Positions 39,224 to 51,800 of a stretch of DNA of 64,000 nt are shown here, one piece after another; position 1 is the first letter of the stretch, and every line of letters starts with the position of its first letter. The notes beneath the pieces were generated by a model. The model did not search any database. It was not told the origin of the DNA and saw nothing but the letters and a program-made list of their open reading frames with translations. The position numbers and the translations under genes are program-made. This DNA is from Thamnidium elegans. Its lineage: Eukaryota > Mucoromycota > Mucoromycetes > Mucorales > Mucoraceae. The stretch spans positions 2,187,902 through 2,251,901 of the forward strand of contig JAIXMG010000002.1 of assembly GCA_025201345.1 (NCBI GenBank), in the 5' to 3' direction.

Positions 39224-41258
39224 TTAACGACGATCTGTGGAACCCATACCACGCTTACCAGAGAACAAATGCTTAGGCATCTTGGTTTGGATTTGTCTGT
39301 CAGATTCACCACGCTTACCCATAATGGCGCTAGGCTTTTGACCTTGTTTCTTTTGTTTATCAGCTTCCAACTTTTGCTTAACGTTACGGAAGCCCAAGTT
39401 ACTCATTTCTTCACTAAGAACTTCATCACGTTCATTAACCTCAACCTCCTTGACAGCTTGATCAGGGGTAGCTTCAGCACGAGTACGCTTACGACCAGCG
39501 GCAGCAGAACGAGTATGTTCAACAGCATCAGTAGCATCAATACCCATGCTTTCAAGGTGTTCACCCATTTCACCAACAGTAGTGAACTTGGCAGCAGTAG
39601 TCTTGGGCAAGACAGGTCTAGTTCTACCACGAGAAGCACGATGAGCTTGTACAATTAATCTCTTACGGTCACGAATACCGTCAGCAGCTGTACGAAGAAT
39701 CTCTTCTTCATCATCAAGAATCTCATCATCGGATTGATAGAAACCTTCAGCTTCCAAACGTTCTTCTTCTCTCTCCAAGGCTTCCAACTTCTCGGCAATT
39801 TCAGGGTCGATAAAGTCAGCAACGTTATGACCGTCCAAGAATTCAGGAATAGTATCGTATTTCCATTCCTCATCTTCCAACATGTACTTCTTCTTAAGAT
39901 CAACGTTGAAAACACCGGCACCACCGTTTTCTTCTTCAATATCCTTTTCAAGCTTACGACGGTTAGGATCGTTCTTGTCATACTTGACTCTGGTCTTGAT
40001 TTCAGCAGGAATATGAGGAAGACGAGCAACGTTGTCTCTTTGTTGAGGTCTGGCCAAATGAATCTTGTTAATAACATCGTTAATCTTGTTACCCTTCATC
40101 TTCATTTCAACACGAGCAGCTAATAATTTATCACAAGCGTTGTTACGGACGCTCATAACACCTTCATCGTTGTAACAAGACATGGTCAAGACAGTAGCGT
40201 TTTCTTCAGCTGCAATTTCTTCAATCCACTTTCTTTGTTCCTCAGGAAGATCTTCAGGCTTAACTTGATCAATCTTGTTGATAACTAAAACAATAGGCTT
40301 GTTGGCAAAAAGAGGCTTAATGCTGTGGAATAACTTGACTTGATCTTCAACACTGTAACCACACTGTTCAGATAAATCCATGAAATACATGATACAAGAT
40401 CTTAAATGTGCCATGGCTGTAATAGATTGCATTTCAATAGTATTACGTTCTTCTAAGGGGTGATCCAAAATACCAGGAGTATCAATTACTTGCCATCTCA
40501 TATATTTATAATCCATGTGACCAACAAAGAGAGACTTGGTGGTGAAAGCATAAGGTTGAACATCAACTTCAGCACGAGTAATCTTGTTAATAAAAGAAGA
40601 TTTACCGACGTTAGGGTAACCACAAATTAAAAGGGTACGGGTGTTGGGATCAATAGAAGGTAAACGGGACAAATGTTGACGCACTTGTTCGAGATAGGCT
40701 AAACTATCTTTTTGACGCTTCATAACAGTGGCCATTCTACCTAAAGCAGCCTTCTTCAATTGCTTACATCTGTAGAGTGAATCACCAAACTTCAAGAGAC
40801 GGACGTAATCCTTGGCTACTTGATCGATTAAATGACGGGCTGTGTTGATTTGACCGAGAGCTAACTTGTAATGATCTCTATCATACAATACGTTCATTAA
40901 ATCAGCATAGAAAGGATGAATATCCTATTATAATTTAGATATTAGTATATGTCTTTTTTTAATGTTTCTTTCTTTCTTTCCTCCCCCCCCCCTTTTTTTA
41001 ATAAAAAAAAATTTGTTTAGTTATATATCGACATACCTCTAACTTGGGGAACTCGTCTAAAATATTCTTAAACTTTTCATCAAAGTTCTCTTGAGTGAAC
41101 TTAACCTTTCGCATATAAAACTGTCTGATACGTCCAATATTGTAATTCTTGTGAATAACAGTAGGTGTCTTTCTCTGAGTCTTTGACAAAATAATGTCGA
41201 CAAAGTCAGAGGAAGTAGGCACTGGCTCGATCTTCTTGAAATTATAAAGTGAAGCCAT
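39224..41258 (-). CDS. NOG1: Nucleolar GTP-binding protein 1 (60S biogenesis GTPase)
   Basis: Two exons, 41258-41037 and 40924-39224, give 640 residues. Start [21 protein letters not shown]-domain motifs: [17 protein letters not shown] (G1), TTKSLFVGH (G2 region), [19 protein letters not shown] (G3), [10 protein letters not shown] (G4) and MSCYNDEGV (G5). The C-terminal part contains the NOGCT region ([20 protein letters not shown]) and the charged end typical of Nog1, finishing [10 protein letters not shown]. Nog1 acts in pre-60S maturation from nucleolus to cytoplasm. Length matches fungal Nog1. It is flanked by two Nudix paralogues in the same orientation. Confidence 0.97.
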
Positions 41259-42193
41259 TGTTACGGGAAATGGGTTTGGTTTACAAAGGAGATCTGTAAA
41301 GAAAAAAAAAAAAAAAACTTTTCTCGATTTCCATACTCTGACATATACAGTCACATATAAAATGAGAGTCACTTTTTTTTTTATTCTGTTTTCCTTTCAG
41401 TTACCATGGAAACATATAAGCTTTGATGCTGTAGTTAATTATTTGTACAAGTGCATACTCTCTCTAGTATGAGGCACAATTTGTATCTTAATAAATCTAA
41501 AAAAAAAATGTTTCTATCATTGTAGCTTAAAATAAGCAATGATTTTTTTTTCTTCCTTGTCAAAAAAGAAGGACTGTGACTAGGTGAACCACAAGAGGGA
41601 TAGACTACTTTTCCGAAAAAAAAAGGGTAGAATGCTAATTCCCTGGTACTAGTAGGCTTAACAATAAAAAAAGGTCAGGTAAATGGCACTCTTTATTCTA
41701 ACAAATACAAATACAAAAAAAATGGCAGCAATTATGTTTTTTTTTCTTATACGAATGCCTATGTGGATATTGTCTCTTTTTTCTTCCAAATATTATAAGG
41801 TTTAATGTAACAACGAAAGTTCCATCAGCACGAAGCTCGGGGAACTTGCAGCAGGTTTGTTTAATACCATTAATCTACTTAAAAAAATAATCCTATTTGT
41901 TCCCTTTAAAAAAGGCTCACTAACCCATTTTTTTGTAGCTGTTAATGCAGCCCTCCCTTCTACAAAAAAAAAAACTGAATTACTTGATGTGGGTGTTACA
42001 ACCAAAAAAGAATCTTTTAAACATTAAAACGCCTATTTAAACACTAAATAAACTTTCAATTGTTTTTTTTTGGGCTAAAAATAATTTATTGTAATGCGTT
42101 TATATATTTAATGAATTGACAAAGAGAAGAGAGGAATATACGAGAGAGAGAGAGAAAAAAAAATGGGAAGAGATCAAATACGAGATTTGGTTT
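41259..42193. other. Intergenic, NOG1 to Nudix-like gene
   Basis: No gene is supported. It contains the NOG1 upstream region and the 3' region of the Nudix-like gene. The 67-codon open frame at 41802-42005 on the minus strand has no recognisable sequence and is cut by T-runs. A GA-rich tract lies at 42140-42175. Confidence 0.45.
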
Positions 42194-42907
42194 TTAAACA
42201 GTAGCAGCAGCAGCAAGAGTACACTTTGTAAGGGCAAGATGAGACATACGCTTACTTTCAGTAGCCTTGAGAGCATCACTATAAGGAACCTATAAATAAT
42301 ATTGTTAATAACCTATGTTTAACATTTCTTCACGAGATATAATTTACCCAGACACGTTGACGAGTAGCATCGGGCCAGGTTTCGAGCAAAGTAGGAGCAT
42401 TGACTTCATACATCCAATGATGAGCAATAACCTTACCCTTCTTGTTGGATTCAGCGTAAGAACCAACACGACTAGATAAGAAAGTGGCAGCAACACCAGC
42501 CTTTTCATGTAAGAGACGGATAGCGGCCTTTTCGGGGTGTTCTTCAGTGGGTTCGGTTTGACAATCATCACGAGGAAGAACATAAGCACCTTCCTTTTTG
42601 CGACTGGACAACATGAGAACCTTTTGTGTAGCAGGGTCAATGACAATTACACCAACAGCCTGTATTTTATTTTTTAGTTATCAAATCGTTTTAATTGCAC
42701 TAATCCCTTTAATTATTATTATTATACCTGACGAATTGGCTTGGGTTCTTTTTCTTTATCCTTCTTGTTCTTCTTACTCTTTTTATCCTTTTTATCCTTC
42801 TTTTCCTTCTTTTCCTTGGGTACGTCTTCGTCAGCAACGACATCGGATCCAGGAAGGTTAGCAGAGTCAATGATAGCAGCAGTGCTTTCTAATGTTACAG
42901 TAGCCAT
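42194..42907 (-). CDS. Nudix-like protein with degenerate catalytic box
   Basis: Start MATVTLESTAAIIDSANLPG at 42907. A Lys/Glu/Asp-rich linker of about 30 residues (KEKKEKKDKKDKKSKKNKKD) precedes the domain. Three exons, with introns after KPIRQ and after RQRVW. The fold is readable: AVGVIVIDPATQKVLMLSSR, then KKEGAYVLPRDDCQTEPTEE, HPEKAAIRLLHEKAGVAATF, and the tail VPYSDALKATESKRMSHLAL. Against the Nudix consensus R-E-x2-E-E-x-G the box reads R-L-x2-E-K-x-G. Two metal-binding Glu are therefore replaced, and the GG before the box is DD. A pyrophosphatase activity is unlikely; a binding or regulatory role is inferred. Both introns coincide with introns of the canonical paralogue at 38257-38962. 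The frame is intact, so it is not a pseudogene. Confidence 0.85.
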
Positions 42908-45205
42908 ATTTAAAAAGTATTTTTTTTTTTTGAAGAATAGTTTCAAGAAAGAAAGAAATCAAAAATGCCCCTCACCTCCTTTCGGGTATTTATCTGTTTT
43001 TTTTTCAAAGGGGCCAAACCGCGGGGCGGGAGCGGACTGCTAATTAATAAATTGCAAAAAAAAAAAAAAAAATACAATTATAGACTTTTTGTTCTGTAAA
43101 AAATATAAGGTCGTTTTTTTTTCTGCAGTTTAAGATATATAGTGTAATTGAATCATTAAGAGAATAAAAATGAGAGATAAAGAAGTATACTATTAAACTT
43201 GGGTATATTTTTTTTTTTTTTTTTTTTTGCAAATCAGGTAATATACGAGAAAGGGACACGACCAAGAAATCGAGACCGTAAACACGATAACGTGAGTTTT
43301 TTTTATTGTCATAATTACGGATGACATGTCTATTAGCTGAATTTGTGTTTCAGTCAGGTAATAGTACGATTATTCTGTTTACTATATCTTTATAAGGTAG
43401 ACGGACACGTTTTTGCTGCTTTACCAAAACAAATTGTTTTATATCTGGTAAATATGAATGGTTTGGCTCCCCCCCTTCTTTAACTGTAAATGTAGACTGA
43501 TACTATTTTAGTATTCAATCTTACAGAAAAAAAAATAGAATAACTTTTATCCGTTAATTTTTTTATTTATTTTTCTTCTACTGAATTTTATTATAATTAA
43601 ATTACTGCAATGTGTTATTAGCCCTTTTTAAACAAACAATATTTTATGTATCTTTAATATTGAAGACTAAAATAAAAACGTCTTTTGCATTGTAAAATAC
43701 GGGGTTTCTTGTACTACAAGATATAATTGGGTAACTGAGCCTTATTTATAGTCCATGTGTCTTTCCTACTCTAAAAATCCAAAAACCCAAATTAGCATCA
43801 AGTGTATATGGTAACTTGGTACAAACTTATAAATAACAGTATTTTCTTTTCTTTTTTAGAAAGTAATAATAATAGTAATGTAATGTTCTGTAACAATTGA
43901 TATTTATACTGCTTCAAATCAATTATGGATAAATGCTACGCGTCCCAAACGGTTGCAAAAAAAAAAAAGGTTCGTACGATAGTCTATTTTTTTTATTTGT
44001 TTACCAGGTGCAGCACTGTTCTCAAGTTCATTTCCTTAGTCGGAAAACAAAATTCCTTAAATTATCATTGTGTAATCTTATGGTGCCGTCATCTTTTAAC
44101 TGTCTGCATAATAACTGCAATTACAAGTAAACTTATAGGAGAAAGGGATCAGAAAAAAAAATGTAGTAAAGCAGTTTAATTAAAAAGCTACATACATAAA
44201 TTCACTAGTGCTTTCTTTTTTAAAGTTTTGTTTAAAGGTCGCGGTAACTTGAATAAAATAGAATTGAAAATCTCTATTTGTTTTAATCCTAACCTAGTCA
44301 ATAAACAGTAAATATATACTTTAAAACACCTGTTTAGAGTAAAGTGAAGAGCGAGTATTATGTTTTTATAATTAAAAAAAAAAAAAAAATGCCTTGGTAT
44401 AATCGAAAGAAAACCAGAAGGTATGAAACATTTTCTTTTACTGAGTATAAACGTACCACGCTGAAAATTAACTCGATTTGCCTTATATCCGATATTTTAA
44501 ACACAAATTAAGAACTCAAAATGTCCCTGTCATGTTTTATAAAGCCTTAATCAAAGTGGTCTAGAATCTAAATATATATATTTTAAAATAGTCAGAAAAA
44601 AAATAAAATAAAAAAAAACGCCATTCAAACGAATTCTCTTTCTCTCTTTTTATTAAAAATATGTACTTAACGAATATATCCATCTCGTTTACTTACAAAT
44701 CGGGAAATATTAAGTTAGTTGGGCCGAAATATCATATACATGTTACTAAGATACGTTAAATGCGCATACATTATTTTATTTTTATATATCTTTGTAAGCA
44801 TATATATATATATAAATATATATATATCGAACGTTTCTCTAACCGTGGTTCGTAAAAAAAAAAAAAAAGGGACTTGTTTCTATGGCATCATCCTGATTAC
44901 TATAACGTCGCATAAGCTATATTCACGGTTTTAGGCGGATATTATAACCTTAAAATAGATACCTCCTGCCAACAATCGCAACATGCATTTTTAAGAAATA
45001 TACTCGATACTATTCTTTTCTTCACTGCAGAAAAGTAGCTTCTATATGTGTCCATATAAAAATACTTGTACCACATTCGTGTTATCATTTTATCTACTAA
45101 AAGAAAAAATTGCTATTTATATTCAAAGAGTAAAAAAGAGAAAGAGAGAGAAATAATTTATATTACGAATTGATAGATTAAGGGATAAGACAGTGTTAAT
45201 GTTTT
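42908..45205. other. Intergenic, 2.3 kb without a recognised gene
   Basis: AT-rich with many homopolymers: A16 near 43056, T18 near 43210, A15 near 44376, and a TA-rich block at 44800-44830. A short frame at 43925-44179, or a spliced version of it, gives a Cys/His-containing peptide of uncertain nature. Nothing matches a known family. The right end (45100-45205) is the 3' region of the FKBP gene. Confidence 0.4.
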
Positions 45206-46152
45206 CTACTCTGATTTCTTTTCTTGAGATTTTTGCTTTAAGAAATTGGCGGATTTTGAGTTATTGATATAATTTTGGAAACGGTTAAAGAAAACAAATG
45301 AAAACGTAATAGCAATTGCTCCAGACCAGAACCAAGGGTTGCTAAAATAAATATACGTTACCAGTTAAATTTTACTTTTTCCCAGTTAGTTATATCTTTA
45401 ATCAGTACACTTACGTGAAGGGAGAGTTAACATTGGTAACTTCTACTTCATAGATAACTGCTGTATTTTCAGGTACCAAATTAGGAAGACCAAACTCGCC
45501 ATAAGCTGATGTTAAAAAAAAAAGCATTAATTTTGTCCTTGTTACTCGCAATATAAACTCTATTTACCAAGATCAGCAGGAATAATTAATCTACGAACTT
45601 CGCCCGTGCACATCCCATGAATACCTTGCTCTAAACCTATAATAACGTAAAAGATATATAAATACGAGAAATTCACATACCATTATTAACCCCTTTTTAC
45701 TATAGTATGTAAAAAAAAAAAGTCTCGAGAAATACCTTTCATTATCTTATCTCTTCCTGTTGATAGCACAAAATTAATGGTAAGTAACATGTTAAATTAT
45801 ATCTATTTAAAGCCATACCGAGCTTAAATTTCAAAGGTGTTCCATTGTCGAGATAAGTGTTTTCATAGTATTCTCCCTCACCCCAAACACGAGCACGGTA
45901 ATGTACTGTAATTTCAGAATTACTTGATACCTTATACCCACAATTTTCTGGTTTACTCAATATACCTAAAAGCAATATACAACTAGTCATTTAGTTTTAC
46001 GACCTTCTAATTATATTATACAAGTGTTCTTTTATAAGTAGTTTACCTCCAAGGAGCTTTGTAGGTTGTTCCATATTAGTTTCTGATAAAGCATAAACGG
46101 TAGTGGCCATAACAAATACAGCGGTTAATTTGTAAATTAGTGATGAGAGCAT
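45206..46152 (-). CDS. ER-type FKBP peptidyl-prolyl isomerase with C-terminal membrane anchor
   Basis: Start at 46152. MLSSLIYKLTAVFVMATTVY followed by ALS is a cleavable signal peptide. A single FKBP domain follows: ILSKPENCGYKVSSNSEITV, HYRARVWGEGEYYENTY, GTPLKFKLG, then a microexon of about 20 nt encoding RDKIMK, joined to GLEQGIHGMCTGEVRRLIIP and ADLAYGEFG. It ends AVIYEVEVTNVN. A hydrophobic helix, NPWFWSGAIAITFSFVFFNR, and a basic tail come last. FKBP2 is soluble, so the terminal helix makes it more like FKBP11. Two of the usual FKBP aromatic active-site residues are changed (YYENTY replaces the FDSS region). A role in secretory-protein folding is inferred. Five or six exons; frame keeps across the junctions read. 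Confidence 0.85.
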
Positions 46153-46925
46153 TAGGTATATAGAGATAAAATAATGTAAAATATAAAAGAGAACAAGAAT
46201 GAAAAAGAAAAAAGGAAAGAGAGTATAGCCTTAAACATATCATTATCAATAATTAACAAGATTGTGCAAACAAAAAAACGGCACCTGAAATTTTATTGAC
46301 GTTTCTGGAAATTATGTCCTTTTTAAGCAAAGTCACAAGAAGAGGGGGGCGTGTGTAGTGAAGTTTAACATGTAATTTGTACCTGAATAAGCCACCCTAC
46401 CTTATTTATTTCTAAATCAACTTTTTTACTAAATTTAGCCATTTGTCCCTTAATTTACCACCAGGTCTTTTACACCTATTTAATTGCTCTATTTTTTCAC
46501 ACACTCTTTTTTTTCGAAAAAAAAATAATGATTGTACAAGTTATTTGTAACCGTTTTCATTTTTTTCGAAAAAAAAAAAATATATATATTCCTTTCTTAC
46601 GAATATTTTCTTTTTATTATTGTGTATTTTTTAAACGAGATTTTGGGAATCGCCCTTCTTTTTTTAAACAGGACAAGTTCCTATTGGTTACTTGAAGATT
46701 ATCTTTTGGAAATTCAATTACCCCTTCCCGCGCTCTTTTACATATTATGATAAACATTTACCTTTTTTTTGGGGAGGAGGGATTGTAAGCGCAAACAATA
46801 GATAAAACCCTTAGAAATTTTGAAACGTAAACATATATATATTACATATATACGTAACATATTTAATAATACCATTCAAAGGTATCAGGCTATATATACA
46901 TTGAAACGCTTGCAAAACTTAAAAA

Positions 46926-47072
46926 ATGAAGAAATCTAAGAAGCCACTGTTTTCTTTAAACAAAAAAGATAAATGGTCTTCTCACAACTACAAAGAGGTC
47001 AACATCAGAAGTATAAGTAACCCAAACATTAATAGTGATGCCATTTATTTACATGCGTTGATAGACTTATAA
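46926..47072 (+). CDS. Short open frame, 48 codons, unknown
   Basis: ATG at 46926 opens a frame of 48 codons: MKKSKKPLFSLNKKDKWSSH to the end AIYLHALIDL. It lies in otherwise empty AT-rich DNA, with TATATATA stretches about 40 and 90 nt upstream. No family is recognised. It could be a real small protein, an exon of something larger, or chance. Confidence 0.2.
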   Translation: MKKSKKPLFSLNKKDKWSSHNYKEVNIRSISNPNINSDAIYLHALIDL

Positions 47073-47149
47073 CCGTACGAATATATCAATAATAATAGAG
47101 AAGCAGTTATAATATATTAGAATCGATAAACATAAACATAAAACGTAAA

Positions 47150-47700
47150 AAAAAAAAAAAAAGGATACAACACCATGTGGTTTAAAATAAACAAAACTTC
47201 CTTCTGCAAGTTTTTGCCGATTAACACGAAAATGACCGTGACAAAAAGTTGTCTAAATTAAGATATTATTAAAGTTAAACAAAAGAAAGAGGAAAGTTCT
47301 CAAGTGTAACTGTTAGTTCTTTTCTTGGTGAGGGTTCTACATCATGTGTGTACATGTAAAACCTTAAAAAAAAAAACTTGTTGATTGTTTAATACAGGCT
47401 CAAATTCTACAATTTTTACCTTAACTCCAAGATCTACGATATCGCTATTAAAGTTTAGTTCAGGTATATATTTTTATCAGGAGATGATTTAGAACCCTTA
47501 CTCAAATTAATGTGCCTGGTACTTACTTATATAAAACCTCATAGCATATCTTTTCATGATGAATATCGCAAGTTGTTTTTTACAGTGTTCGGCAAAGCCA
47601 AAAATAGAATTTTCTTGTACCTCTTTATACAAAAAAAAGTACTCCTTGGTAACACTAGGGCGTCCGAGCTATCGAACTAGTTTCCTTTTTTCACGAGCAA
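47150..47700 (-). pseudogene. Coding-looking exons, unknown protein (possible relic)
   Basis: Four minus-strand stretches read as protein with GT...AG-like borders. In gene order they are: about 47675-47529, GRPSVTKEYFFLYKEVQENS then IFGFAEHCKKQLAIFIMKRY, ending before GTAAGT; about 47464-47421, PELNFNSDIVDLGVK before GTAAAA; about 47364-47282, RFYMYTHDVEPSPRKELTVT; and about 47252-47163, after TTTAG, TTFCHGHFRVNRQKLAEGSF and VYFKPHGVVS. The composition is unlike the surrounding AT-rich noise. I do not recognise the family, and no clear start or stop was found, so a decayed gene or transposon protein is likely. Confidence 0.35.
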
Positions 47701-48881
47701 AAATTTATTATCTAAAATCTCATGTTTAGCTTATAATTATTTAATTTCGTGAATACACTACTTAATATTAGTTAATCGCATGAACGAGAAAAGGCATTTT
47801 TTTTTCTTATGTTTATCGCGAAAAAAAAAAAGAATTATGCAAGACACAAACAAAGCGGATCAGTACGCGCGTTTAAAAAAGAGAAAAAAGAAAAATTGTT
47901 GTTTGTCTAGACATTTATTTATTTAACTGTCGTTTTTTATTTTTATTTTACACTCCTGTATAATATGTTGTGTAATAATTTATATAATTTCAATAGTTTT
48001 TTTTTTTAACCCAAATCAACAATATATATAGCGTTTTCAAAGTAATAATACAATAGCAGTTTTAAAACACAAAACTTGAGATACACAAAAAAAAACTTAA
48101 CAAGTAAAATGAACGTACAAAAAGACGTGTGTGTAATTTAAATTACCTAAAAAATGCAAGTTCAGGGTACTCAAAGCTTTAAATGTCGAGTCATATTCCG
48201 GCCAGACTCCAAATAATGGAAATAATCGATGAGCATCTTGGTTGTACACACACACACAACATAAATGGAGCATCTCCTTTCAAAAAGAAGAGCCCAGCTT
48301 TTATCATTTTTGCCCCATCTCCTAAAAATTTGAAAAGAAACGGTATGATAAAATCAAGAAAATAAGTAATATAGAATTTACAGCGCTAAAAGGGGGATAA
48401 ATAAAAACATCTAAGCCAACATTCAAATCGAATAAAATCGTAGTGTGTTACGTTTACTTTTAATCTTAATAACAAAGCATTAGCCATTCCCAACTACATG
48501 TATCAAAAAGTAGAAAAAAAAAAGTTTCAAGTGGCACAGAAGGAAGCACGAAAAAATTAGTGGCGAAAGATCGAATCAAATATTTGTACTACAATTTATA
48601 TATTCGGTATAGTCATCTACAAGGCAACCTCACGGGCAAGAATAGTAACAGATAACTTAATTTATACTGGAATAAACAAAGCTTCTTTTCTTCTTCTTTA
48701 TCTACTTTACTTTTTTTTTTTTCCTTTAAAAAAAAAAGAACAAAACGTTCTATTTAAGTTTTCATTTATAAGAAGAGAATTTAAATATATAACAATTTCT
48801 TTACACTACTAAACTAAAAAAAAAAGCTACACTTTTCTATCTCTATACCCCTCTATATACTTTATTTTTTTCCCTTTTCAA
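47701..48881. other. Upstream region of the giant gene
   Basis: No gene is supported. A 60-codon frame at 48183-48365 has no recognisable sequence. The last 200 bp before the ATG at 48882 are rich in T and A runs, with TTTCCCTTTTCAA directly ahead of the start. A TATATAC motif lies near 48854. Confidence 0.4.
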
Positions 48882-51800
48882 ATGTTTGAAAAAAGTGAAC
48901 AATTCCCTGAAGGATGGTTCTTCATTAAAAACAACAATAATGGTTATGTTTTAATGGTTGATAATGAATCACAAGAAACTGGTAGTCCTATTGTACTTGC
49001 AACTTTGCGTACCAAGGATTATAACGCTCAACTTTGGCGTCACGATCCTAAAGGCTATCTTGTCAATAAAAAGTCTGGCCAGGTGATGGATGTCGCAAAG
49101 GGTAAGATTTTTATTTTTTATTATAGAAAGTGCTACAAATGACGGGAGCAAATCCGAAATAACGGGATTTTAATTTTGAAAACACTTTTTTAATTGGTCG
49201 AAACTAACTCCGTTTATTTTGCATTGAATTGCTTACACAGGTTCACCAAAGGCAGGCGTTGATATTGTACAACAAGTTCAATCAACCAATGTCAAGGAAG
49301 ATGCAAACTACCAAAAGTTTGGTCTCTCCCCTTACGGCCATGTATTCTTAGTTAACAAGCCTACTCTTGTCCTTGGTATTAAGGAGTCTTTCTTTGCTCG
49401 TCGCGAAGGTCTTCATGTCCACCTTCAACTTGTTGATAAGCGTCATCTTGATCGCAAGGAGCAACGTTGGGACTTTGTTCTTCCTATTGTCAAGGAAAGA
49501 TCACTGGAAGCCCAAAAGAGCACTAGCTCTAGCACCATAAAGAGCCTTTCCCCTGCTGTACAAGTCCCCGCTGTCTCCCAAATCAAGGAAGATGGTAAAG
49601 TTTATTATTATTTTTTAGTGTTTTAGGATTTGCACTAATGCCTTTTTTTTTAGATTCCCGTTCTATCCGTTCTACCACTGGTTCGTTTACTAGTATCGAT
49701 CATTCTGAATGCAATACTGTCCCTACTGGCTCATTTCCTGATTCTACATTCTTCTTAAAGTCTGATGCCTCTGGTCTTTACATCAGTCTTGAATCCGCAA
49801 ATTCTCAATCGGGTACTCAACTTACTATCAATACTCTTCGCAAGAGATCCTATGATAGTCAACTTTGGACCTATGATGTTTCTTCTCATCGTGTTGTCAA
49901 CAAATTCTCGGGCTTAGTCCTCGGTATTGAAAATGACTCAGTTAGGGATGGTGCTGATATCATTCAAACGGCTACATGCGCTTCCCATGATAACACTCAA
50001 GCTTGGATTCTCTCCCCCGAGGGCGAGCTTACTTTAAAGTCTGATAAGGGTTACGTTATTGGTTTCAAGGAAAGCTGGTTCGGAAGCCGTGAAGGCGCCC
50101 ATCTTCATCTCCAAAAGAGAAGCAAGGGTCATCAACATCAAAAGTTCACTGTCGTTTTACCCGTATTCAAGAAGAGTGAAACCGTAAAGACTGAGCAAAG
50201 AGGTATTTTCCCCAACGGTTGGTTCTTTGTCAAGTCTCAAGCTCGTGGCCTTGTTCTTACCGTTCTTGAAACTGGTGTTATTGCTGCCGAGGTTGCTGCT
50301 ACCAAGTTAGATACTGGAAACTACTCTCGTCAACTCTGGAAATATACTGATGGATATGTTATTAACAAGGCTTCTGGCATGGTTCTCGATATTCGTGGTG
50401 GTAAGTGAAATAAAACTTTTTAATGATAAATTATTTCGTATTGTCTTACATGTATATTTTTATAAATAGGTTCTATTAAGAGTGGAGCTGGTATTTGTCA
50501 ATATAAGCAAAAAAGTCACGAAAACCAAAATCAGCAATGGGCTTTATCCCCTGAAGGTATCATTTTCCCTCAAAGCAACAAGGGTCTCGTATTGACTATC
50601 AAGGAAAGCGAAACTGTTCGTTCTTCCTTATACTTATCTGAAAGACGTTCTGCTGGTCACAAGGAACAATGTTGGAACTTTGTGTTGCCTGTTTTCAAGA
50701 AAAAGACAAGTAAGAGACAAATTAACATGTGTATTTTCTTAAGCTAACAATTTTTATTTTAAAATTAGCTACTGTCACTAAGATCAACACTTTCAGATAT
50801 GCTGCTTACCCTAGCGGCTGGTTCTTTATTCGCTCTTATGTTTATGGTTCCACTAACGAATCTCCTTTACTCTTAACTGCTCATGAGAAATCCATTGAGT
50901 TGAAGTCTCTCGATCATAAGCGTTGGGAACATCAACTTTGGAATTACTCTTCTGGCAAATTAGTAAATTACGCCACTGATTTATCTATCGATGTTAGCTG
51001 TAAGTATTACATATTTATTTATTTATTTATATCTCCAATCTAATTCGTGTTGCTCCTTTTTTAGCCTTTGCCGCTGGAGCTGACTTGGTTCAAAATAACA
51101 ATGTCAGTCAAAAGTGGCATATGACCGTTGACGGATATCTCATTTATGGTTCTTCTGATTCTAAGCTTGCACTCTCTGTTGAAACTCAAGATAAAAACAA
51201 GTATAGACTTACTCTTTGTAACCACAAGTATTCTGAAGAATTACGTTGGGGTTTCTTAATTCCTAAATTTGGCTACCGCTCCGGTGTACAAATTCTTTCT
51301 CACTGGTCTACTTCTATTCTCAGAGAATGGCGTAGCACTACTACCACCACTACAACCGTTAAGCATATCAATAGACACCCTGTTGCCCAATGGCCTCAAG
51401 GTGAATTTTATATTGGTGGACCTGACGGAACTGCATTGGCCCCTGAAAAGTCTGAATCTGGTTCTGCACTTGTTATGAAGAAACTCGAAGTTGATCTTAG
51501 TAGTTTATTCAAGTGGACTTATAAGAATGGGTATCTCGTGCATTGTGCTACAGGTTTAGTTATGCGTGCTCAAGGTAAGGTTTAAAGTTTTTTTTTAATC
51601 GTGTAACTTATTAATTAAATACGTGCCACGAAATTGTAGATAAATTTACACAAGGAGCTAGACTTGTCTTAAGCTCTGAAGTTGCCGGTGATATTTGTCA
51701 ATCTTGGACTATGAGAGTCGATGGTTCTATCATGTCTAAGAAGGATGAACAATTCGGTCTTGGTCTTGTTCAAGTTAACGGTGTCTGGACTGTTCAAATT

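Noticed and set aside
43925..44179. A short Cys-containing frame, or a two-exon version of it
   Set aside because: A plausible GT-AG gap exists, but the peptide matches nothing and composition is close to background.
48183..48365. A 60-codon frame ahead of the giant gene
   Set aside because: No family likeness and no supporting neighbours; kept only as part of the upstream region.
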